From CBDVBZ01 sp965372355 (GTDB taxonomy: Bacteria; Krumholzibacteriota; Krumholzibacteriia; WVZY01): 5,408 nucleotides of DNA. The stretch covers positions 1 through 5,408 of the forward strand of contig CBDVBZ010000184.1 in the NCBI GenBank assembly GCA_965372355.1, read 5' to 3'. The position numbers and the translations under genes were made by a program. Of the stretch, positions 1-4,809 are shown piece by piece. Every line of letters starts with the position of its first letter. The first letter of the stretch is position 1. The notes under the pieces are model-generated. The model had not been told where the DNA came from. It did not search any database and was given only the letters and a program-made list of their open reading frames with translations.

Positions 1-40
1 CCACTCCCACCGGTGGGACCAACTTTCGTTGGTGGTTCGC
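1..40. repeat. Diverged direct repeat, copy A
   Basis: Bases 1-40 match 183-222 at 32 of 40 positions without gaps (offset 182). Weaker similarity continues to about base 76: GCCATGAACC here against GCCATAACC near 244-252. This copy contains a perfect 14-base palindrome at 5-18 (TCCCACCGGTGGGA). It is followed directly by a hairpin at 18-33 with arms ACCAAC and GTTGGT and a TTTC loop. No T-run follows, so it is not a typical terminator. The repeat may continue beyond the left edge. Its identity is unknown. Confidence 0.65.
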
Positions 41-182
41 GGGCGGGACACGGCGACCGCGCTCGTGCCATGAACCGCTATCCCCAAGCCGTCTTCGGCT
101 ACGCTCGGCCGCCAGGCCACCGGTAGGGTACCGAATCGTCGCGCTCGCTCAAAATGCCCGTTCGAGCGGCCACCGTGCCCCG

Positions 183-222
183 CCACTCCCGTCGCTGGGA
201 CCCACTTTTGGTGGTGGATCGA
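183..222. repeat. Diverged direct repeat, copy B
   Basis: This is the second copy of the repeat at 1-40, with 8 differences in 40 bases. The dyads are only partly kept: the outer arms TCCC and GGGA remain (187-190 and 197-200), and a 4-base stem CCAC/GTGG survives at 202-205 and 211-214. So the sequence is conserved better than the folding. The spacing of 182 is not a multiple of three, which argues against two repeats within one reading frame. Confidence 0.6.
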
Positions 223-283
223 CGGGCCGCCGCGGCGCGTATCGCCATAACCAACTCGAACTCAATAGGATAGAAGCGAGGAT

Positions 284-299
284 GTTTCATACGTGAAAC
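284..299. promoter_or_regulatory. Inverted repeat GTTTCA-N4-TGAAAC
   Basis: Perfect 6-base arms (GTTTCA and TGAAAC) flank TACG, giving a 16-base dyad typical in size of a dimeric helix-turn-helix operator. It lies at the change from GC-rich to AT-rich sequence, about 480 bases before dsrA. It could serve dsr or a divergent transcript to the left. The regulator is not identifiable. Confidence 0.35.
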
Positions 300-305
300 T
301 TGACT

Positions 306-332
306 ATAGTCCTATTGATTTTCTAGGACTAT
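306..332. promoter_or_regulatory. Perfect 9-base inverted repeat
   Basis: The arms ATAGTCCTA (306-314) and TAGGACTAT (324-332) are exact reverse complements separated by 9 bases. The left arm overlaps a 10-base palindrome GACTATAGTC (302-311). Part of the stem, TCCTATTGA (310-318), is also an exact reverse complement of TCAATAGGA (262-270), so two stems compete for the same bases. The region could be an operator or, if transcribed, an alternative-fold leader. No T-run follows, so it is not an intrinsic terminator. Confidence 0.45.
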
Positions 333-356
333 GTGCTAGCATGGCATTAGGGGAGA

Positions 357-374
357 TTGTGAAACCTGTCACAA
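357..374. promoter_or_regulatory. CRP/FNR-family operator, TTGTGA-N6-TCACAA
   Basis: The sequence TTGTGAaacctgTCACAA is an 18-base site with perfect 6-base arms. It matches the general CRP consensus TGTGA-N6-TCACA. From memory it also matches the motif predicted for HcpR, a CRP/FNR-family regulator linked to nitrosative stress and sulfate reduction genes in Desulfovibrio. It lies about 390 bases before dsrA, far from the best promoter, so it may act on another promoter or by looping. A related palindrome occurs at 559-572. Confidence 0.5.
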
Positions 375-438
375 GCTCCGGCCTCGGCCGGGATGTGGAG
401 GGGAAGATCCGCGGGAGATGAGGCGCGTGGAGAGGTGA

Positions 439-481
439 GGGGGGGCGAAGACGGGGCGATCGGGCGGATGTGGGGCGAGGG
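439..481 (+). other. G-quadruplex motif in purine-rich tract
   Basis: Five runs of three or more G occur at 439-445, 453-456, 462-464, 472-475 and 479-481. The loops between them are 7, 5, 7 and 3 bases, which satisfies the usual G3+N1-7 rule. The wider tract 390-481 is strongly purine-biased on the plus strand. If transcribed toward dsrA, the RNA could fold into a quadruplex. A function is not shown. Confidence 0.4.
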
Positions 482-483
482 CC

Positions 484-506
484 AACCGACTTGATCTAAG
501 TCAGTT
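484..506. promoter_or_regulatory. Imperfect dyad, 9-base arms
   Basis: The arms AACcGACTT (484-492) and AAGTCaGTT (498-506) are reverse complements with one mismatch and a 5-base centre GATCT. The inner arms GACTT and AAGTC are perfect. The dyad lies about 40 bases before the first TTGACA in the promoter zone, a reasonable place for an activator site. The regulator is unknown. Confidence 0.35.
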
Positions 507-558
507 ATGGAAATGACAGCGAGGAGGTGGCAGGGGCCAACAAAAGTTGACAAAGATC

Positions 559-572
559 GTGAATTAATTCAC
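559..572. promoter_or_regulatory. CRP/FNR-like palindrome next to promoter
   Basis: GTGAATTAATTCAC is a perfect 14-base palindrome and contains GTGA-N6-TCAC, the core of CRP-type sites. Its centre (565.5) lies about 51 bases before the predicted transcription start of the promoter at 582-610. It also falls just after an upstream TTGACA (547-552), which has only a poor -10 match (CATGAT, spacer 19). It could activate the downstream promoter or block the upstream one. The better-matching site at 357-374 supports a shared regulator. Confidence 0.45.
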
Positions 573-581
573 ATGATAACC

Positions 582-610
582 TTGACACCTTTTGTCGAAA
601 GCACTACAAC
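582..610 (+). promoter_or_regulatory. Predicted sigma70-type promoter of the dsr operon
   Basis: The -35 box TTGACA (582-587) is a perfect consensus match. It is followed after exactly 17 bases by TACAAC (605-610), a 4 of 6 match to TATAAT. Transcription would start near 616-618 and give a leader of about 145 bases before dsrA. This placement rules out the in-frame TTG at 592 as the dsrA start if this is the promoter used. Confidence 0.5.
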
Positions 611-762
611 TGACAAGGGGGAAAAGGGTTAAAGAAGGCGGCCAGAAGAGCCGACTCCCCAATGTTGCGGAGCCATCAGATTCCGCGTTGGCCTTTTCGA
701 ACGATATGTCGAAGAGGCCTATATCAAAGGTTCAGGAGATTTCGATCACCGAAGGAGATCCC
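611..762 (+). other. Untranslated dsrA leader, open in the dsrA frame
   Basis: This stretch is in frame with dsrA and free of stops; the frame is open from TTG 592. It includes an ATG at 706. The encoded residues show no resemblance to DsrA, have no ribosome site before 592 or 706, and would put the start inside the predicted promoter. I read it as leader RNA of about 145 bases. A weak stem (TTCG at 741-744 with CGAA at 750-753) lies just before the ribosome site, and a second GGAG-like element (734-740) has no start codon after it. Confidence 0.5.
752..758 (+). promoter_or_regulatory. Strong ribosome binding site that fixes the dsrA start
   Basis: AAGGAGA ends 4 bases before the ATG at 763; the core GGAG leaves 5. 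No comparable site precedes the in-frame TTG at 592 or the ATG at 706. This supports 763 as the start. Confidence 0.8.
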
Positions 763-1971
763 ATGGCTGAAGCCCTACCAAAAAGTCCCAAGCTTGATGA
801 GCTTGAGAAGGGGAAGTGGCCCAGTTTCGTAAAAGAGATCAAGATGGCTGCAAAGAGAAGCCCGATGTGTCGGGACCTTTTGGGCCAGCTCGAACAATCG
901 TACGACGAAAAAATTGGGCACTGGAAGCACGGTGGCATTGTGGGTGTGATGGGTTACGGGGGAGGCGTGATTGGACGCTATTCCGATCTTCCGGATAAGT
1001 GGCCGAACGTCGCGCATTTTCACACGATGCGAATCAACCAGCCCGCTGGCTGGTTCTACACATCAGAAGCGCTCAGAACAATTTGTGATATCTGGGAAAG
1101 ACACGGTTCGGGTCTCACAAACATGCACGGGTCGACCGGGGATATCATCCTTCTCGGGACCAAAACCGCTGAGCTCGAGCCGACATTCGATGAGCTCCAG
1201 AAAGTCGACTTCGATATCGGTGGTTCCGGATCCGATGTCAGGACACCGAGCTGCTGCTGCGGCATGGCCAGGTGTGAGTGGGCCTGCTACGACACGATGA
1301 AGGCATGCTATGATTTTACCCAGCATTTCCAGGACGAGATACACAGGCCCGCGTTCCCGTACAAGTTCAAGTTCAAGTTCTCGGGCTGCCCGAATGACTG
1401 CGTCGCGTCCATCGCACGTTCCGATATGTCCATCATCGGCATCTGGCGCGATGAGATTCAGGTCGACAAGGCCGAGGTGACCGCGTACGCGAAGACCATG
1501 GACATCAAGGCGGATGTCGTCGACAACTGCCCGGCGAAGTGTATGGATTGGGACGGCAAGGATCTCCATATCGAGAACAGCTACTGTCGCAAGTGTATGC
1601 ACTGCATCAACGTCATGCCCAAGGCACTGCGGCCGGGTAAGGATCGCGGAGCGGCGATTCTCCTCGGCGCCAAGGCGCCGATCATGCAGGGTGCCCTGCT
1701 GTCCTCGGTGTTGATCCCGTTCTACAAGATGGAGCCGCCGTACCAGGAGCTCAAAGACATCGTCGAGCGAATTTGGGATCTGTGGTGCGAGGAAGGCAAG
1801 GCCCGCGAGCGCGTGGGTGAGTTCATCCAGCGCGTTGGTATGGGCAATTTCCTCGAGGCCATCGAACTCGAACCGGTGGCAGAAATGGTTTCCCACCCTC
1901 GTGAGAACCCGTACGTGTTCTACGAAGAGTACTTCGAAGAAGATGAGGGAGAAGACCAGGACGGTTCATGA
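763..1971 (+). CDS. dsrA: Dissimilatory sulfite reductase, alpha subunit
   Basis: The 402-residue product is the alpha subunit of cytoplasmic DsrAB, which reduces sulfite with siroheme and [4Fe-4S] centres and cooperates with DsrC. Visible family marks are HWKHGGIVGVMGYGGGVIGRY (about 53-73), GSGLTNMHGSTGD (115-127) and HRPAFPYKFKFKF (194-206). The siroheme-coupled cluster cysteines form CX5C (C165, C171) and CX3C (C209, C213). The inserted ferredoxin domain has C256, C260, C275, C278 and C281. The start at 763 is chosen from the AAGGAGA site and because the N-terminus MAEALPKSPKLDELEKGKWP fits DsrA; the open frame upstream to 592 shows no family similarity. It is shorter than Desulfovibrio DsrA (about 437), mainly through a shorter N-terminal loop and a shorter stretch before the ferredoxin domain. 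An unusual C164-C165-C166 run is present. dsrB follows after 43 bases. Confidence 0.97.
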   Translation: MAEALPKSPKLDELEKGKWPSFVKEIKMAAKRSPMCRDLLGQLEQSYDEKIGHWKHGGIVGVMGYGGGVIGRYSDLPDKWPNVAHFHTMRINQPAGWFYTSEALRTICDIWERHGSGLTNMHGSTGDIILLGTKTAELEPTFDELQKVDFDIGGSGSDVRTPSCCCGMARCEWACYDTMKACYDFTQHFQDEIHRPAFPYKFKFKFSGCPNDCVASIARSDMSIIGIWRDEIQVDKAEVTAYAKTMDIKADVVDNCPAKCMDWDGKDLHIENSYCRKCMHCINVMPKALRPGKDRGAAILLGAKAPIMQGALLSSVLIPFYKMEPPYQELKDIVERIWDLWCEEGKARERVGEFIQRVGMGNFLEAIELEPVAEMVSHPRENPYVFYEEYFEEDEGEDQDGS

Positions 1972-2014
1972 GGTTGACACTGGGACAAACTAGTCACGAA
2001 ATCGAGGTGTAGAA

Positions 2015-3094
2015 ATGGCTGAAGCGCAAGAAAGACGGACTGATTACGGTCCTCCGCACTATGAGCAGTTCTTGCCGCCGATCATCAAAAGGAACTACGG
2101 CAAGTGGAAGTACCACGAAATCATCAAACCCGGTGTGTACGTGCACGTGTCGGAGACCGACGAGAAGCTGTACACCGTGCGCGCCGCATCGCCGAGGCTG
2201 ATGAGCATCGACAAAATCCGCATGTACGCCGATCTGGCCGACAAGTTCTGCGACGGCCACCTGAGGTTTACGAGCCGTAATAACGTCGAGTTCCTTCTCG
2301 CTGACGAGAAGAACATCGACCCGCTGATAAAAGAGCTTGCCGCAATCGGTCACCCTGTCGGTGGTGTCGGCAATGCTATCTCGAATATTGTGCACACCCA
2401 GGGCTGGGTGCACTGTCACTCGGCGGCGACGGATGCCTCGGGCATCGTCAAGTCGGTGATGGATGATCTGATCGAGTATTTCGAGGAGAGGAAGCTGCCC
2501 GGCAAGCTCCGGATTGCACTGGCCTGTTGTCTCAACATGTGCGGCGCGGTGCACTGCTCCGACATCGCCATTCTGGGGATTCACAGGCGTCCGCCGAAGG
2601 TCGATCACAGCCGCTTGAACAAGATGTGCGAGATCCCGAACGTGTCGGCGTCCTGCCCGACAGCGGCCATCCGGCCGGCGACGGTGGACGGCAAACCGTC
2701 CGTCGAGGTGCTCGAAGATCTGTGTATGTTCTGTGGCAACTGTTTCACGGTGTGCCCGTCGATGACGATGAACGACCCGCTCAATGACGGTGTCTCGATC
2801 TGGGTCGGCGGCAAGGTGTCGAACGCACGTCATGAGCCGATGTTCTCGAAGCTGGCGATTCCGTTTCTGCCCAACAACCCGCCGCGGTGGCCGGAGGTAG
2901 TGGACGCCGTGCGGAAGCTCGTCGAGCTGTGGGCGGCCAACGCCAGAAAGTACGAGCGCATGGGCGAGTGGATCGAGCGTATCGGCTGGCCGAAGTTCTT
3001 CAGAATGGCGGACATCCCGTTCGAGAAGGAACATATTGACGACTTCAAGCACGCCGGGTTGACGTTCAAGACTTCGACTCACTTAACGTACTAA
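2015..3094 (+). CDS. dsrB: Dissimilatory sulfite reductase, beta subunit
   Basis: The 359-residue beta subunit pairs with DsrA in the alpha2beta2 enzyme and in known structures carries the catalytically active siroheme. Visible marks are RFTSRNNVEF (84-93), SNIVHTQGWVHCH (123-135), ACCLNMCGAVHCSDI (170-184), GIHRRPP (188-194) and the ferredoxin motif CX2CX2CX3C at C237, C240, C243 and C247. Siroheme-region cysteines include C134, C171/C172, C176 and C181. The C-terminal part (YERMGEWIERIGWPKFF, 313-329) is also typical. The length is a little under the Desulfovibrio protein (381 residues). GAGGTG at 2004-2009 is the ribosome site, 5 bases before ATG. The first 11 bases of the gene equal those of dsrA (ATGGCTGAAGC). 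Nothing looks damaged. dsrD follows after 11 bases, which indicates one transcript. Confidence 0.97.
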   Translation: MAEAQERRTDYGPPHYEQFLPPIIKRNYGKWKYHEIIKPGVYVHVSETDEKLYTVRAASPRLMSIDKIRMYADLADKFCDGHLRFTSRNNVEFLLADEKNIDPLIKELAAIGHPVGGVGNAISNIVHTQGWVHCHSAATDASGIVKSVMDDLIEYFEERKLPGKLRIALACCLNMCGAVHCSDIAILGIHRRPPKVDHSRLNKMCEIPNVSASCPTAAIRPATVDGKPSVEVLEDLCMFCGNCFTVCPSMTMNDPLNDGVSIWVGGKVSNARHEPMFSKLAIPFLPNNPPRWPEVVDAVRKLVELWAANARKYERMGEWIERIGWPKFFRMADIPFEKEHIDDFKHAGLTFKTSTHLTY

Positions 3095-3105
3095 AGGGGA
3101 ATGTT

Positions 3106-3345
3106 ATGAAGAGCGTCGACGAAGTAGCGGACGCGATGTTCGGGTTGATCAAAGATGCCCAGGGCTTGAAGAAGCTCAAGCCCACGGATCTCCAGAAATC
3201 GATGGCCGAGTTGTTCGGTGACGAATTCGACAAGAAACTCGGCAAAGAGGCCATCAAGCAGCTCGTCAACTCCGGCAAGGTTGTGTACACGTACTTCGGG
3301 GGAAGCTATCTCGAGATCCCGCCCGAGGACGGTGTCGAGAGGTAG
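3106..3345 (+). CDS. dsrD: DsrD, winged-helix activator of sulfite reductase
   Basis: The 79-residue protein matches DsrD in length (about 78), in position directly after dsrB, and in pattern. Helices (about 1-36) are followed by KEAIKQLVNSGKVVYTYFGG (47-66), the expected recognition helix and beta-wing, and then a short acidic tail. The winged-helix fold first suggested DNA binding; later work reported that DsrD stimulates sulfite reduction by DsrAB. Its presence is a common marker of the reductive direction. A good ribosome site, AAGGGGA, ends 5 bases before the ATG. Sequence similarity to the Desulfovibrio protein is modest to the eye, so the call rests largely on context and fold pattern. 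Confidence 0.88.
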   Translation: MKSVDEVADAMFGLIKDAQGLKKLKPTDLQKSMAELFGDEFDKKLGKEAIKQLVNSGKVVYTYFGGSYLEIPPEDGVER

Positions 3346-3363
3346 GCAGCTGGGTTTAGCATC

Positions 3364-4788
3364 ATGGCGACGAGTTCATCGAGGCTGGTAATCGCGGGGC
3401 TGTCCGGTGATTCGGGCAAGACCATCGCGAGCTTGAGCTTTCTCGCAGCTGTGAGACAGAAGGGATATTCTGTCTCCGTCTTCAAGAAGGGCCCGGACTA
3501 TATCGATCCGGCGTGGCTTTCCCTGGTGGGCCAGACTGCGTGTCGCAATCTGGATACCTACATGGTAGACCGGGAAGTTGTGCTCAAACGCTTTGTTGTC
3601 CACGCCGCCGGCTCGGATATCTCGGTGATCGAGGGCAACCGGGGTCTGTTTGACGGCAAGGATGTGTCGGGCACACACAGCACCGCGGAGTTGGCAAAGC
3701 TTCTCGAGGCGCCTGTCGTTTTGATCGTTAACGCAAGGAAATCTACGCGAACGGTTGCGGCGATTGTGAAGGGTTGTGTGGATTTCGATCCCGACGTGAC
3801 CGTTGCGGGTGTCATCCTCAACCGTGTCGCGGGAGAGCGGCACCTGCGGGTCCTCCGGGATTCGATCACAGAGTACACCGGGTTACCGGTGCTGGGTGCG
3901 ATTCCGAATCTCGTCGATGAGCTGATTCCCGGGCGTCACCTCGGTCTGGTGACACCGGCGGAGTTCGAGGGAGACGTCGTCGAACGGTTGTGCGGCATCG
4001 CAGACAGCCATCTCGATGTGGATCGCATGGTTGAGATTGCGAGGTCCGCGCCACCGATTTCGTGCCACGAGCCCGAGGCTGTATCCGGTAGGCCGGCCCG
4101 TGTGAAGATTGGCTACTTTCACGATTCCGTCTTCACGTTCTACTACCCCGAGAACCTCGAGGCACTGGAGAGTAACGGCGCAGAGCTCGTACCGGTGTCT
4201 TCACTCGAGGATGCGAACCTGCCGGCCGTGGATGCGCTCTACATCGGCGGGGGATTTCCGGAGACACACGCCGAGAGGCTTGCCGGAAACCGGTCGATGA
4301 TGGAGTCGGTGAAAAAGGCTGCCGTGAAGGGCATGCCGATATACGCCGAGTGCGGTGGTCTGATTTACCTCTCCACGTCGGTCGAGTACGGTGGTCGCGT
4401 ACACCCGATGACGGGGTTGTTTGCCGTCGATCTCGCCATCAGTCGTCGGCCGGTGGGACACGGCTACGCAGAGGTTGTTGTGGACACGCCCAATCCGTTC
4501 TATGCGGTTGGCACATCGATCCGCGGACACGAGTTTCACTACTCGGGGCCTGTCGGTGAACCGGGCGATGCCAAATCGTGTATGAAGGTCGAAACCGGGG
4601 TGGGTATCGGTGGTGGCAGGGACGGATTAATTATTGCAAACACATTGGCGTGTTATCTACATGTGCACGCCGATGGGGTTGGGGAATGGGCGTCTTCGTT
4701 GGTGTCGAAGGCTGTTGACTACCGGGCCAGGAATGACAAGCCGGGTATCGGCGGCGGCGACAGTTGGATCGAGTCAAAAGTCATTTGA
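3364..4788 (+). CDS. dsrN: DsrN, siroheme amidase (cobyrinate a,c-diamide synthase family)
   Basis: The 474-residue protein is a CbiA/CobB-type glutamine-dependent, ATP-using amidase. The N-terminal synthetase domain has the P-loop GLSGDSGKT (12-20), GPDYIDP (43-49), EGNRGLFDG (90-98) and ILNRVAGERH (151-160). The C-terminal class I glutamine amidotransferase domain has YIGGGFPETHAERL (293-306), the nucleophile C330 in YAECGGLIYLS, RGHEFHYS (387-394) and YLHVH (431-435), likely including the catalytic His. In dsr operons this family is proposed to amidate siroheme to siroheme amide for DsrAB. Since the canonical CbiA motif is EGVMGLFDG, the NR variant fits the DsrN subgroup, as far as I recall it. 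No strong ribosome site lies close to ATG 3364; GAGAGG overlaps the dsrD stop about 21 bases upstream, so translation may be coupled to dsrD. A role in cobalamin synthesis is possible but less likely in this setting. Confidence 0.92.
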   Translation: MATSSSRLVIAGLSGDSGKTIASLSFLAAVRQKGYSVSVFKKGPDYIDPAWLSLVGQTACRNLDTYMVDREVVLKRFVVHAAGSDISVIEGNRGLFDGKDVSGTHSTAELAKLLEAPVVLIVNARKSTRTVAAIVKGCVDFDPDVTVAGVILNRVAGERHLRVLRDSITEYTGLPVLGAIPNLVDELIPGRHLGLVTPAEFEGDVVERLCGIADSHLDVDRMVEIARSAPPISCHEPEAVSGRPARVKIGYFHDSVFTFYYPENLEALESNGAELVPVSSLEDANLPAVDALYIGGGFPETHAERLAGNRSMMESVKKAAVKGMPIYAECGGLIYLSTSVEYGGRVHPMTGLFAVDLAISRRPVGHGYAEVVVDTPNPFYAVGTSIRGHEFHYSGPVGEPGDAKSCMKVETGVGIGGGRDGLIIANTLACYLHVHADGVGEWASSLVSKAVDYRARNDKPGIGGGDSWIESKVI

Positions 4789-4795
4789 CACACCC

Positions 4796-4801
4796 GAGAG
4801 G
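4796..4801 (+). promoter_or_regulatory. Ribosome binding site for the dsrL-type gene
   Basis: GAGAGG ends 8 bases before the ATG at 4810. A second in-frame ATG at 4849 also has a GAGG (4838-4841) at a 7-base distance, so the shorter start is possible. The residues between the two are lysine-rich and lie before the first conserved cysteine (C38), so both versions would keep the full iron-sulfur domain. Confidence 0.55.
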
Positions 4802-4809
4802 TTGGCATC

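Larger units (their letters stand above)
1..610. other. Upstream intergenic region, no convincing gene
   Basis: About 600 bases lie between the window edge and the dsr leader. Short open frames exist on the minus strand (99-290 and 347-553), but neither has a Shine-Dalgarno sequence or a recognisable domain. The second is simply the complement of a G-rich tract. Plus-strand candidates at 341-421 (26 codons) and from 393 (about 33 codons) also lack a good ribosome site and have biased composition. The region divides into a GC-rich part with diverged direct repeats (1-290), an AT-rich part full of dyads (260-340), a purine-rich part (390-481) and an AT-rich promoter zone (484-610). A remnant of a gene or mobile element in 1-290 cannot be excluded. 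Confidence 0.6.

Noticed and set aside
5..33. Palindrome plus hairpin as an intrinsic terminator
   Set aside because: No T-run follows on either strand close to the stems.
99..290. Minus-strand open frame of 63 codons
   Set aside because: No Shine-Dalgarno sequence, no recognisable domain, and it runs through one copy of a non-coding-looking repeat.
341..421. Plus-strand open frame of 26 codons beginning MALGEIVKPV
   Set aside because: No well-spaced ribosome site, and it overlaps the CRP-like palindrome. A leader peptide cannot be excluded but is not supported.
1063..1896. Minus-strand open frame of 277 codons opposite dsrA
   Set aside because: Same reason: dsrA is certain on the plus strand and the antisense product shows no family motif.
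1974..1979. TTGACA between dsrA and dsrB, as an internal promoter
   Set aside because: No -10 box at 16-18 bases (CGAAAT at 17); likely chance.
1994..3082. Long minus-strand open frame of 362 codons opposite dsrB
   Set aside because: It is antisense to a clear dsrB, is rich in Arg, His and Val as expected for a shadow frame, and has no recognisable domain.
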